Assembly: GCF_027887165.1 (NCBI RefSeq)
Contig: NC_077235.1
Span: 53,097,895-53,161,894 of the forward strand
Length of the DNA: 64,000 bases
DNA from: Monodelphis domestica
Lineage: Eukaryota > Chordata > Mammalia > Didelphimorphia > Didelphidae
Direction of reading: 5' to 3'
The notes beneath the pieces are model-generated. The model had not been told where the DNA came from. It saw only the letters and a list, made by a program, of their open reading frames with translations, and searched no databases. The translations under genes were made by a program, and so were the position numbers. Of the stretch, positions 22,246-33,646 are shown one piece after another. Each line of letters begins with the position of its first letter. Positions within the stretch are counted from its first letter, which is position 1.

Positions 22246-22380
22246 CAACTCTCTCTGTCTCTCTGTCTCTCTCTCTGTCTCTCTGTCTCTCTCTCTCTCT
22301 CCCTCCCTCCCCCCTCTCTCCTCTCTCTCTCTCCTTCTCTCTCTCCTTCTCTCTCTCTCTCCTTCTCTCTCTCTCTCTCT

Positions 22381-22412
<32 letters not shown>

Positions 22413-22468
22413 GCCTCTCTCTCTCTCACACACACACACATACACACACACACTCACTCACTCACTCA
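22246..22468. repeat. Compound (CT)n/(TCTG)n/(CA)n/(CACT)n microsatellite
   Basis: About 220 bases of CT-rich repeat with TCTG and CCCTCC variants, passing into CA and CACT units. It abuts the poly(A) side of the SINE at 22469, a usual birthplace for microsatellites. Confidence 0.93.
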
Positions 22469-22648
22469 AACTCTTACTTTTGGTCTTAGCAACAACTCTA
22501 AGGCAGAAGAGCAAGGGCTAGGCAAACAGGGTTAAGTGACTTGCCCAGGGTCATATAGTGAGAAAGTATCTGAGGCTAGATTTGAACTCAGGTCCTCCCT
22601 CCTGATTCCAGGACTGCCTCTTTGTCCACTGTGCCACCTAACTGCCCT
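22469..22648 (-). mobile_element. tRNA-headed marsupial SINE
   Basis: In reverse it shows 'aagtgacttgcccagggtca', 'gatttgaactcaggtcctcc' and 'tgccacctaactgccc' (head). Its poly(A) end merges with the compound microsatellite to its left. Confidence 0.85.
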
Positions 22649-22824
22649 ACCAACTCTTGAGAAGAGGAAAATGCAATTCCTCAGCTATTGTACAGGACCA
22701 AGACTGCATTTTTATAATTTGTAACAAAATTTATATTTACCATAGAATATACATAATAGATTATGCTGAAAAATATTCAATATTTCTGAGTGACTCCAAA
22801 TCATCATAGCAGGCATGATATAGC

Positions 22825-22990
22825 CTCAAGAAAATTCAGCTTTGAACTGAGATCTGAACCCTTATCTCCTGATCCTAACACTTTCTAGCTGAATGAATGT
22901 GGCCAATTCACTTCCTATCTCTGGGCCTGTTTCTTCATATGTAAAATGGGAATAAACAATTCTTGAACTACTTAGCTTGCAGGGTCTTTG
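22825..22990 (+). repeat. MIR-type CORE-SINE
   Basis: 'cttcctatctctgggcctgt', 'cttcatatgtaaaatgggaa' and 'gcttgcagggtctttgcc' appear in the expected order. Confidence 0.6.
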
Positions 22991-23384
22991 CCTTCTTGGA
23001 GAGTATCCACCCTCTGCTGGGAAGGGGAGAGCAAATCCTAGTTAAGACAAGATCATTTTAGATGGAGGGGAGGCTTTATATGGGGTTTAGAACTTGAACT
23101 AAGCCTCCTTGTAGACAGCTGGAGCTGAAAAGGAAGAGCTCTAAGCTCTAAGCCAGAAAACTAAATGTCATGTATTGGGAACAAGGAGGCTAGTTTAGTT
23201 CAATTACTGAATGCATGTAGAAAAGTGACAGAATCAGTCTTGAAAGACAGATTGGAACCAGATTGGGAATGACTTTAAATGCCAAGTGAATCTGTATTTT
23301 CTTCTAGAGGCAAAGTATGGGGCATGAATGATAAAGGCCTGGAACCTGGGAGATAAGAGCTTTGTTGTAAATATACATTTACAA

Positions 23385-24462
23385 TAAGTTTCTCTAACAA
23401 AGGCCTAATTTCTCAATTACATAGAGAAATTAGTTAAATGTAAAAGCATACAAGTCATTCCACAATTGATAAATGGTCAAAGGATATGAACAGGCAGTTT
23501 TCAGATAAAGAAATCAAAGCTATCTAGAGTCATGTGAAAAATGTACTCAAGCACTACTAAGTAAAGAAATGGAAATTAAAACAACTCTGAGGCACCACAT
23601 CATCCAAATCAGATTGTATATGATAGAAAATGAAAATAACAAAAGTTGGAGGGGTTGTGGGAAAAAAGACACTAATTAATACTCAGGTTGGGGAGTTATG
23701 AGCTAATCCAACCATTCTGGAAAACCACTTGGAACTATGCACAAAAGGGTATAAAATTGTAAATACCTTTTGACTCAGCAATACCATTATTAGGGTCTGT
23801 ATCCCAAAGAGATTAAAACAAAAAGGAAAAGAATCTACATTTGCAAAAATATTTATAGTAGCTCGTTTTGTGGTAGCAAAGAATTAGAAAGTGAGGGGAT
23901 GCCCATCAGTTGGGGAAAGACTGAACAAATTGTGGAATATGTTGGTGATGGAATATGGAATACTATCATGCTCAAAGGAACAATGAACTGGAGGAATTCC
24001 ATGGGAACTGGAATGACCTCCAGGAATTGATACAGAGTAAAAAGAGCAGAACCAGGAGAACATTGTGCACAGAGACCGATACACTGTGGTACAATAGAAG
24101 GTAATGGACTTCTCTACTATCAGCAATACAATGACCCAGAACATTTCTGAAGGACTTATGAGAAAGAACACTATTTACATCCAGAGGAAGAACTGTGGGA
24201 GCATAAACACAGAAGAAAAACAACTGCTCGATCACAAGGGTCGAGGGGGAAATGATTGGGGATGAAGACTTTAAATGATCACCCCAGTGCAAATATTAAT
24301 GTCTTAGAAATGGGTCTTGATCAATGACACATGTAAAACCCAGAGGAATTGCAAGTCAGCTACAGGAGGGGTTTGGGGGAGGGCAGGGAAAGAACATGAA
24401 TCTTGTAACCATGGAAAAATACTCTAAATTAATTAAATAAAACTTTCAAAAATAAAAAAGCT
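23385..24462 (+). mobile_element. 5'-truncated L1 tail, younger subfamily
   Basis: L1 ORF2-end sequence ('gaaatcaaagctatctagag', 'aaaacaactctgaggcacca', 'gtctgtatcccaaagagatt') is followed by a 3' UTR with 'tgctcgatcacaagggtcga', 'taaaacccagaggaattgca' and 'aattaattaaataaaac'. This tail type recurs inverted at 24671-24920 and at 43010-43245. Confidence 0.88.
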
Positions 24463-24670
24463 GATAATCAACTGAAAGGCAATAGAAATGTATATGGTGG
24501 GCAGTATCAGGTTTCAATATATAACAAACAAGGAATTATGAATGAGAAATAGTGTACAGGATGTCATCAAGTAAGTGTAAGACTGCCAAAAGATGGGACA
24601 GTCATATATCAAAATTATGGAATGCTTGATAGAATAGGTTCTGTGTTCTTTTGGTATCCATGTGATGTTA

Positions 24671-24920
24671 AGAGATTTTTTTAATTAATTGTATTTAATT
24701 AGTCGATTTAGAATATTTTTCCTTGGTCACAAGAATCATATTCTTTCCCTTCCCTCGTCCCACCCTCTCCCATACCCAACGTGCAATTCCACTGGGTTTG
24801 ACATGTGTCCTTGATCAGAACCTATTTCTATGTTGTTGATGTGTGCACTAGAGTGATCATTTAAGAGTCTACATCCCCAGCCATATCCCCTCAACCCATG
24901 TATTCAAGCAGTTGTTTTAA
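24671..24920 (-). mobile_element. Inverted L1 3' tail
   Basis: This is the reverse complement of the same 3' UTR that ends at 24462: 'ttttttaattaattgtattt' (poly-A end), 'caattccactgggtttgaca', 'atcagaacctatttctatgt' and 'gcagttgtttt'. With the upstream copy it forms an inverted pair separated by about 210 bp. Confidence 0.85.
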
Positions 24921-24999
24921 TATTAAGAGACTTAGAGTAAAGCTTCCAGCATGAAAAGTGGACCACTCTATATTCTTGTTATTAGAGGATATGATAATA

Positions 25000-25220
25000 A
25001 TGATGATGTTGATGAAGCTAGTTAACATTTATATAGTGCTTCCTATGTGTCAGGAACTGAACTAAGCCTTTTACAGTCATTTTCTAATTTGCTTCTCACA
25101 ATAACCTATGGAGGTAGGTATTATAATTATCCTTGTTTTATAGATCAAGGAAAGGAGGCAAACAGATATGAAATGGCTTACCCAGGTAAGACAGTAAGTG
25201 TCTGAGGTCAGATGTCTTTA
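25000..25220 (-). repeat. MAR1/MIR-type CORE-SINE
   Basis: In reverse it shows 'tatagtgcttcctatgtgtc', 'cacaataacctatggaggta', 'ttataattatccttgtttta' and 'aatggcttacccaggtaaga'. Confidence 0.7.
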
Positions 25221-25530
25221 CTGAAATATATACAAGAGATTGGGGATTCAATGGATGAAATAAAATAGCTCCTATCGTGAAGAAGCTTATATTGTAGATT
25301 CATGTTCTTTTAATATAAATAAAAAGTTTCAAAGGTTTTATTCTGTCAAAAAAAGAATTTTTACACGAGACTTTGATATTTTATGTTTCACCCAGAAGTT
25401 ACTTTTTTCTCTTTTATTTGTTTTTTTATGTTTTTAACTTTCTTTTGACAACTGATTCATATACTTCATAACTCAGACATGTACCCCGAGGTGATCTGTA
25501 TGTTTGGCCAACACACTTCTCAGGGGGGAT

Positions 25531-26299
25531 TGTATTATTGTCATAAAATTCTAGATTTATAAAATTTTTTCTTGCTTGAGAGTAATTTTAGGATAAGAAA
25601 TTTACTACCTCCCCGAATCAAGAAAGTGAACTGTTTGGAGAAGGCTCCATAAAGAAGCCTGCAGAAACTGCACACTGCACCAAAAGATCCAGAATGAACT
25701 TTAGGATGTAGTGAATTGAACTGTGGGGGGTTGAACCCAGTTATTTTGAATGTACACTCTTATGCCAAAGGGGATTTCCCCCTAATAGGCTTTTTGTCAA
25801 TGAGCCTAGCAATCATTGGTTTTGTTCTCTTTCTCTTTTATTTCCCTCTTCTTCCCAAATTATTATAATTTCCCCTTAGAAAGTGAAATATTGTATGTAC
25901 CTCTAGTTAAAGATCTTTAGAGACATAAGTTGGTTATGTGAAATGATTCTTTGGGGAAACTAGGCATGTAAATCCGGGAGATTTCTACATGTTCATTTCC
26001 CATTAGAATCACAGGGGGGATTGTATAACTAGAATTTGCTCCCCAGGACACTCTTTCCCAGCATCCCATTTGCATATTTACATTAATGTACTAACATATG
26101 GGAAGATATAAGTTTTGTGTAGCTCCTCTCTGCTCCCAGGATGGTGGTTGTGGAGGTTGGGTGGAAGAATTTTACCCACATGTTTTTTTACTTAGGCTTT
26201 AATACTTTTGTTCTTTTATCTCTTCTATTTCAAGTGATTAATAATAAACCTTATAAAATATAATACTTGGAGTTATTGAATATTGATTTAAATTTTACA
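25531..26299 (+). mobile_element. LTR-retroelement fossil (solo LTR or 3' end)
   Basis: The segment starts TGTATTATTGTCATAAAATT after CAGGGGGGAT, a purine tract of the kind that precedes LTRs, and ends with an AATAAA-type site near 26247 and TTTTACA. A TATA-like box lies near 26106. The 14-base string CAGGGGGGATTGTA occurs both at 25521 and at 26012, so the true LTR may instead be only 26022-26299. No target-site copies are evident. The element is inactive and its family uncertain. Confidence 0.4.
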
Positions 26300-27249
26300 A
26301 GCCAGTCATATTATCATCTTGCTTAGGACCAGAACCAAATGAATAATTTCTAAGCATGAGAACAGAAACAATCAAACATGACCAAAACCAACTAGTTTTA
26401 TCTGTATTGAAAAATCTGTTTCCACCATAAACTGCTCAGAAATGAGCACTTTGAGAAAACCATTAAAGTGTTCATGGTTTACTATTTATATTTTCTAATG
26501 GGTGGCATTAGTTTTTCAAAGTGAGCACTACCATAAGGCTAAATATAACCAATCAAACACACACACACACACACACAGCATAGTCAACTACAGTTATGAG
26601 CATTTCTTTATTTTATGAGCATTTGCCCATCAAATGAAAACAAAACCGTTTTGCTTTATCACTTAGCATTGGCCAAAGATGGGGACAACTTCTTCCATTT
26701 TTTGTGAAACATTCCTACAAAACAGTCCACATGCCCTCATTTAATTGGATGCATCAGACAGCAAGTCTCAATAGCTTTTCCCAATTCAGTCTACAGAGAC
26801 TTTCTGGCCCAATATATTTTCTAAACCTTGATTTTAAACAACAAGGAAAACCCAATAATTATATTGATCTCAATATACCTATGCTTGCCTTTTAAGTCAT
26901 GTGCTGACCTCCATTTTTCTTTTAAATCAGTATAACACCTGGCTGGGCAACTAAATCTCAGGGATATTAGAACTAAGTACTAGGTTTGGTAACTAAGTGA
27001 CCCAGGAGGACGTAAGGATAAAGGAAAGGCTTAAGATTATCTTTTAAGGTTGATGAACAATAATCCCTTACATTTACAGAATGCTTGCTTTTTAGGCCAT
27101 ATCGTATTCTTCAAAACAACTGTGAAAGAAGGCAGTCCAGTTAGCATGTATCACTTTTAGTACTATTTCCTCATCTATAAGATTGAGGGCAAGGGGCAAG
27201 GGGTTAAAAGATCCCTAAAGTCCCTCTGAGTTTTAAGAATCTAAGGTCT

Positions 27250-27765
27250 CCATTCCCCCCCCCAAATAAACAGGTAGTTTTCAAAGGATGAAGTCTAAGC
27301 TATCAATAGTAATATGAAAAAAGCCCCAAATTACCATGAATTAAAGAAATGAGAATGAAATAAACTTCGGGCTTCTACCTCATACCTATTGGACTAGGAA
27401 AGATGACAAAAAATGGGAAAACAACAAAATTGGGAGGGTCTTTGGGAAACAGGCAGTTAATGTACTAGTTTTGTGTGTGTGTGTGTGTGTTAATGTACTG
27501 TTGATGAAACTATGGCTTGGTCTTCCTACTCAGGAAAGCAATTTGGAACTCTGCCCAAAAAGTCACTATATTTTGCTTATCCTTTGGCCCAGCAGTACTT
27601 CTACTAGGCCTATATCCCCAAAAAGGAAAGGGACCCATGTGTACAAAAATATTTCTAGCAGTTCCTTTTATACTGGCAAAGAAATAGACACAAAAGGGGT
27701 TCTGATCCATTAAATAGGGAATTGCTGAACAAATTATGATATCTGAATGATATGACTGTATAAAT
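27250..27765 (+). mobile_element. Old L1 tail with embedded (GT)n
   Basis: L1 motifs 'caaaggatgaagtctaagct', 'ctacctcatacctattggac', 'agcaatttggaactctgccc' and 'gaattgctgaacaaattatg' are recognisable but diverged. A (GT)n tract at 27470-27490 lies between two copies of TTAATGTACT. Confidence 0.7.
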
Positions 27766-28107
27766 GGAGATTTTGAACCTTTGACTTCATTCCCCAGAAG
27801 TCTTTAGTATTTCCCAAATTTCCCTATAATCTCTCCTGCGTCTCCACACTGGCGAGATCACGTCATTGGTATTTAAGTGGATGTATGCTTTTCCCGTGTT
27901 CTCTTTTTGACCTGTGACCAGGTTTGACATTTGAGGGTAAGGAATACATTCTTAGACATTGTCAATATGAAATTTGTTCTGCTTGGTAATGGGAAATTGT
28001 TCAAAGGGTTTTGGTTTTCTTTTTTACAGTGGAGGGAGGAAGGTGGAAGAAAAGAATGTTTGTTAGCTAAAAGAAATTAAGCACTTCAGCCCTTACATTC
28101 TGCCCTT

Positions 28108-28302
28108 TATTTTTTTTAAACCTCACCTTAGAATCAACACTAAGTATGGGTTCCAAGGCAGAAGAGTGGTAAGGGCTAGGCAATGGGGATTAAGTGACTT
28201 GCCCAGGGTCACACAACTGGGAAGTGTCCGAGTTCACATTTGAATTCAGGATCTCCTGTTTCTAGGCCTGGCTCTCAATCCACTGAGTTACCTATCTGCC
28301 TC
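28108..28302 (-). mobile_element. tRNA-headed marsupial SINE with target-site copies
   Basis: Poly(T) start, 'gggctaggcaatggggatta', 'gtgacttgcccagggtcaca', then the head 'tctcaatccactgagttacc'. The flanking 10-bp copies CTGCCCTTTA are at 28100-28109 and 28303-28312. Confidence 0.9.
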
Positions 28303-28496
28303 CTGCCCTTTAATTTTCAAAAAAGTTTAGAATTTATATACAAAGAAGATTTCCTCAATGCTGCTAGTTGCATTCATTAGATTGTACCTACAAGATCACA
28401 AAATAATAAAATAGGGAGTGACTTCACAAATGAAGATACTGGGGCCTAGTCAGGGGAAAGAAAGTGACTTCTCCCAAAATCGCACATCTAGTAAGT

Positions 28497-28752
28497 GGTT
28501 TAGCTAGGTGGCACAGAGGTTAGAGTAAGGAAGATCTGAGTTCAAATTTAATTTAAGACACTAGCTGTATGACTCTGGGAAAGTTACTTCACCTCCATTT
28601 GCCTAAGTTTTCTCACCTGTAAAAGAGAATAACAGCACCTACCTTAAAGGGTTTTGTGAAAAGCAAATGAGGAAATATTTGTAAAGCTCTTAGCACAGTG
28701 TCTAGCATATAAAAGGTATGATATAAATGTTAGTAGTAGTAGTAGTTGTTAG
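28497..28752 (+). mobile_element. MAR1-type CORE-SINE, near full length
   Basis: It begins 'ttagctaggtggcacagagg', passes 'gttttctcacctgtaaaaga', 'agcacctaccttaaagggtt' and 'gctcttagcacagtgtctag', and ends in (GTA)n. This is the complete order of a marsupial MAR1 element. Confidence 0.8.
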
Positions 28753-28769
28753 GGCACTGAAAGCATCAA

Positions 28770-29115
28770 ATTTCTAATGCTATTTTGCTGTAAGGAATGA
28801 TGAACAGGATGATTTTAGAAAAAGCTGGAAAGGACTACATGAACTCATGCAGAGTGAGATAAGAAGAACCAGAAGAACATTATACAAAGTAACTGCAATG
28901 TTTTGGAATGATCAACTGTGATAGATTTTGCTACTTTCCAGGACAATTCTGAGGACTAATGAAAAACGTGATATCTACCTCAAGAGAAAGAACTGTTGGA
29001 ATAGAAATGCAGATGAAAACATATGATTTATCACTTGTTTATCTGAGTATATGTTTGGGGAGTTTGGTTGTATAAGATTATTCACTTATAAAAATGAATA
29101 ATGTGTAAATAAAAA
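28770..29115 (+). mobile_element. L1 3' tail, copy A of a near-identical pair
   Basis: 'ggaatgatgaacaggatgat', 'gataagaagaaccagaagaa', 'gttggaatagaaatgcagat', then an A-rich end. It shares private variants with 31740-32004 and differs from it at about five bases and two single-base indels over about 262 bp. Confidence 0.85.
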
Positions 29116-32004
29116 AGAATCATAATGAAAAATAAAATAAAACTATTAATGACTAAAATGGAAATCCTAAAAATTAAAGGAGAAATTAATAAAACTGAAA
29201 GTATAATTTAACTAATAAATAAGACTAGGAGTTAGTCTTATGAAAAAATAAAATAGAGAACTGGCTAATTTGATTTCAAAAAGGAAAGGAAAAAATCAAA
29301 TAATCAGTATCAAAAAATGAAAAGGGTGAACTCACTACCAATGAAGAGGAAATTAAAGCAATTATTAGGCACTATTTCACCCAATTATATGCTAAAAACT
29401 CTGACAATCTAAACAAAATGGATGAATACTTACAAAAATCTAAATTGCCCAGATTAACATGCAAGAAAATAGAATACTTAAATAATCCCATCTCAGAAAA
29501 ATAAGTTGTACAAATCATCAATGAACTCCCTATGAAAAAATCCCCAGGACCAGATGGATTCACAAAGGAATTCTATGAAACATTTACAGAACAATGAATC
29601 TCAATACTATACAATCTATTTGGGAAACTAGGCAGAGAAGGAATCCTAACAATTTCTTTTTATGACACAAATATGGTACTCTTACTTATGCCAGGAAGAG
29701 CAAAAACAGAGAAAGAAAATTATAGGCCAATTTCATTAATGAATATAGATACAAAAATTTTAAGTAAAATACTCTACAAGTAGGAAGACTACAGCAATAT
29801 ATCACAAGGATCATTCACTATAACCAGGTGGAATTTATAGCAGGAATGCAGAGCTGGTTTAATATTAGGAAAATTATCAGCATAATTGACCATATCAATA
29901 ACCAAACAAACAGAAATCATATGATTCTCTCAATAAATGCAGGAAAAGCCTTTGACAAAATACAACACCCAATCCTATTAAAATCACTAGAAAACATAGT
30001 AATAAACAGGCCATTCATTAAAATAAGTAGTATCTACCTAAAACCATCAGCAAGTATCATCGGTAATGGGGATAAGTAAGAAGTCTTCCCAATAAAATCA
30101 GGAGTAAAGCAAGAATACCCATTATCACCACTATTATAATAAGGTAATAGAAATGCTAGCTTTAACAATAAGAAAAGAAAAAGAAATTGAAGGAATTAAA
30201 ATAGACAATGAGGAAATCATATCATCTGCACTCTTTGCAGATGATATGATGGTATACCTACAGGATCCTAGAGAATCAACTAAAAAGCTAGTGGAAATAA
30301 TCAACAACTTTAGCAAAACTGTAGGATATAAAATAAATCAGCATTTATTTTAAAGTTCAGCAGCAAAAGATAGAAAGAGAAATTCCATTTAAAATAACTC
30401 TAGACGATATAAAATACCTGGAAATCTACTTGCCAAGACAAAAACCTAGTAATAATATGAACACAATTACAAAACACTTTTCACACAAATAAAGTCAGAT
30501 CTAAACATTTAGAAAAATATTAATTGCTCATGAGTAAGCTGAGCTAATATAATAAAAGTGACAATTCTGCCTAAATTAATTCATTGATTTGGTGCCATAC
30601 CAATCAAACTACCAAATAATTATTTTATGGAACTAGAAAAATAATAACAAAATTCATCTGGAAGAACAAAAGATGGAGTATATCAAGGGAATTAATGAGG
30701 AAAAATGTGAAGGAAGGTGGCCTACCAACACCAGATTTCAAACTGTAATATAAAATAGTAATTTTCAAATAGTCTGGTACTGGCTAAGAAACAGAATGGT
30801 GGATCAATGGAATATATTAATGATAAACCCAAACATCAAAGCTTTTGTGAAAATAACTCACTATTTAACAAAAGCTGCTGGGAAAATTGGAAAACAGTAC
30901 GTCAAAACTAGGTATAGTCCAATATCTCACACTTTATACCAAGATAAGGTCAAAGTGAGTATATGATTTAGATATAAAGGTTGATACCATAGGTAAGTGA
31001 AGGAAACAGAATAGTTTACCTGGCATATTTATGGAGAAGAGAAGAATTTATGAACAAGAGATAGCATGATAAGATGCAAAAGAATGATTTTGATATTAAA
31101 TTTAAAAGCTTTTGTACAAACAAAATCAATGTAATCAAGATAAGAAGGAAAACAACAAAGTAGGGAAAATTTTTATAACAAATTTCTCTGATAAAGATCT
31201 CTTTTCTCAAATATATAGAGAACTAAGTCAAATTTATAAGAATATAAGCCATTCCCCAAATTACAAATGGTCAGAGGATATGAACAAGAAATTTTCAGTT
31301 GAAGAAATCAAAACTACCAATAATCATATGAAAAAATGTTCTAAATCCCTTGTGATTAGAGAACTGCAAATTAAAACAACTCTGAGGTACCACCTCATAC
31401 CTCTCAGATTGGCCAATATTACAGTAAAGAAAAGCGATAAATGTTGGAGGGGATGGGGTAAAATTGGGAACTAATGCATTGTTGATGTGGTTGTAAACTG
31501 ATTCAACCTTTCTGTAGGGCAATTTGGAACTATGTCCAAAGGGCTATAAAATTGTGTATACCCTTTGATCCTATAATATCATTATTGGGTCTGTATCCCA
31601 AAGAGATCATAAAAAAGGGGGAAAGACCTACTTGTAAAAAAAATATTTATAGCAGTTCTTTTTGTTATGGCAAAGAATTAAACACTTTGAGGAATGACTG
31701 AACAAATTATGGTATATGATGGTGATAGAATGCTATTGTGCTGTAAGGAATGATGAACAGGATGATTTTAGAAAAAAGCTGGAAAGGACTACATGAACTC
31801 ATGCAGAGTGAGATAAGAAGAACCAGAAGAACATTATACCCAGTAACTGCAATGTTTTGGAATGATCAACTGTGATAGATTTTGCTACTTTCCAGGACAA
31901 TTCTGAGGACTAATGAAAAAGCGTGATATCCACCTCCAGAGAAAGAACTGTTGGAATAGAAATGCAGATGAAAACATATAATTTATCACTTGTTTATCTG
32001 AGTA
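29116..32004 (+). mobile_element. 5'-truncated L1 with ORF2 reverse-transcriptase domain
   Basis: This is the longest L1 body in the window. Recognisable ORF2 pieces, in frames interrupted by many stops and shifts: KSPGPDGF (about 29539-29562), [10 protein letters not shown] (about 29720), AGMQSWFNIR (about 29840), the FADDMMVYLQDP catalytic motif (about 30234-30270), and KCWRGWGKIGN at about 31440-31474. ORF1 and the endonuclease domain are absent. The frame is clearly dead. The 3' end is copy B of the near-identical tail pair and lacks a normal poly(A), passing into a rearranged junction at about 32005. Confidence 0.88.
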
Positions 32005-32034
32005 ATTAATTAAAAAAAGAAGGAAAACCCCGGT

Positions 32035-32727
32035 GCAAGTTGGTGATGGAATACTACTGTGCTATAAGAAAAGATAAGCAAAATGATTTCAGAAAAAGCT
32101 GGAAATATCTATATATACTAATAGAGAATGAAATAAGCAGAACCAGAACATTGCACATAGTTAACAGCAATATTTATGATGATCAACTGTAAAAAGTTAG
32201 CAACTCTCAGCAGTGCAATGATCTCTGCACCTCCAGAGAAAGAACTGTTTAGATGGACAGATGTGGATCAAAACATAATATCTTTCTTTTTTTAACCCTT
32301 ACCTTCTGTCCTGGAGTCAATACTGTGTATTGGCTCCAAGGCAGAAGAGTGGTAAAGGCTAGGCAATGGGGGTCAAGTGACTTGCCCAGGATCACACAGC
32401 TGGGAAGTGTCTGAGGTCAAATTTGAATCTAGGACCTCCCGTCTCTAGGCCTGACTCTCAATCCACTGAGCCACCCAGCTGCCCCCATAATATCTTTCAT
32501 TTCAGTGTATTTATGAGTTTTTTTGGTGGGGTTTGGTTTTGTGTGAGTGTGATCTTATAACATATGTAAGTGTATTTTCCATGATAATACATGTATGGGC
32601 CAGATCAAATTACTTATCATTTACAAGTCAGGGGAGGGAAAGGAGGGAAGGAGACAGTTTGAATCGTACAATTTCAGAAAATGTATGTTAAAAATTATTA
32701 TTACATTTAATTGGAAAAATAAAAAAT
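32035..32727 (+). mobile_element. L1 3' tail split by a SINE
   Basis: It starts mid-L1 at 'ggtgatggaatactactgtg', has 'cagcaatatttatgatgatc', is split by the SINE at 32287-32486, and resumes with 'ggtttggttttgtgtgagtg' and 'aaaatgtatgttaaaaatta' to a poly(A)-like end. Confidence 0.85.
32287..32486 (-). mobile_element. tRNA-headed SINE with perfect 12-bp target-site copies
   Basis: A full-length, little-diverged copy: 'acccttaccttctgtcctgg' at the tail, 'gtgacttgcccaggatcaca' in the body, 'ccacccagctgccccc' at the head. The flanks ATAATATCTTTC at 32275-32286 and 32487-32498 match perfectly. It is younger than the L1 tail it interrupts. Confidence 0.95.
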
Positions 32728-32885
32728 ATGATTCCCATTTTATAGTTAAGGAAACTGAAGTAAACAAAGGATAAGTGACTTGCCCATGTAGTCACACAGG
32801 TAATAAGTATTTCTGGTTATATTTGAACTCAGGTCTTCCTGATTCCAAGTCTAGCACTCTCAACTACTGTGTCATCTCACTGTCT
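32728..32885 (-). repeat. MAR1/MIR-type CORE-SINE
   Basis: 'cccattttatagttaaggaa', 'aagtgacttgcccatgtagt' and 'gaactcaggtcttcctgatt' in reverse order of the family. Confidence 0.75.
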
Positions 32886-33104
32886 TGTTCTTTGAGGAAC
32901 AAGTTTTTGATCTAATTGAAGAAATGAGGATCAAATACATGTGATAGCTTGTGAAAGGTATACCAAAAGCCATAATAATGGTCTTGAGTGGCATATTTGA
33001 TAACTGAATTTGTCTTAGGTGAATAACAAGAAGCAGTGGAAAGACCTGGAAAAAGCCAGCCTCCTGCCTGGGAGCAGGTCTTCTCTGAGAACCCCATTGT
33101 TTTC

Positions 33105-33640
33105 TTCTTGTCCTTTGACCCAGCAATACCATTATTAGATCTGCTTCCCAGGGAGATCAGAGAGAAAGAAAAAGCATCTGTATATTCTAGAATATTTATA
33201 GTTGCTGTCTTTTTGGTGGCAAATAACCCCCCGAATCAATTGGGGAATGGCTGAACAAGTTGTGGTATATAACTATGATGGAATACTACTATGCCATAAG
33301 AAATGACAAGCAGATTAATTAAAAAAAAAAGAAGGAAAACCCCAGGCAAGTTGCTTAACTGCCTAACCCTTGCCACTCTTCTATTTTAGAATTAATATTA
33401 AAATAGAAAGAGTTTTTAAAAAATACATGGAAAGACCTACATGAATGACCAAAAGAGCATTATATATAGCAAGAGAAATACTGTTTGAAGAATAACTTGT
33501 GAATGTCTACCTCTGGAAAAAATTGGTAAATGGAAACAAACAAGATATATATCCAAATGATGCCTTCTCTAGTTTAGGAAGGCAAGGGAAGGAAGGAGAT
33601 TCCTGGAAACTTTGAGGTAACAACCACATTTTCCAAAATA
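33105..33640 (+). mobile_element. L1 tail interrupted by a SINE piece
   Basis: L1 from 'cctttgacccagcaatacca' to 'gccataagaaatgacaagca' is broken at about 33314 by an A-rich sequence plus a SINE fragment (to about 33421), then resumes with 'catggaaagacctacatgaa' and the tail 'gatgccttctctagtttagg'. Confidence 0.78.
33314..33421 (+). mobile_element. SINE fragment with A-rich head
   Basis: 'ccccaggcaagttgcttaac', 'gcctaacccttgccactctt' and 'agaattaatattaaaataga' belong to the 3' half of the tRNA-headed SINE. It is preceded by ATTAATTA(10)GAAGG-type sequence that is also found at 32005-32042. Confidence 0.7.
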
Positions 33641-33646
33641 ATTTAA

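Noticed and set aside
22196-22535. Ser/Leu-rich and Arg/Glu-rich open frames on both strands
   Set aside because: They translate the compound CT/CA microsatellite.
29116-32004. A functional reverse-transcriptase gene
   Set aside because: The L1 lacks its 5' half and the RT frame is interrupted many times, so only fragments of the protein remain.
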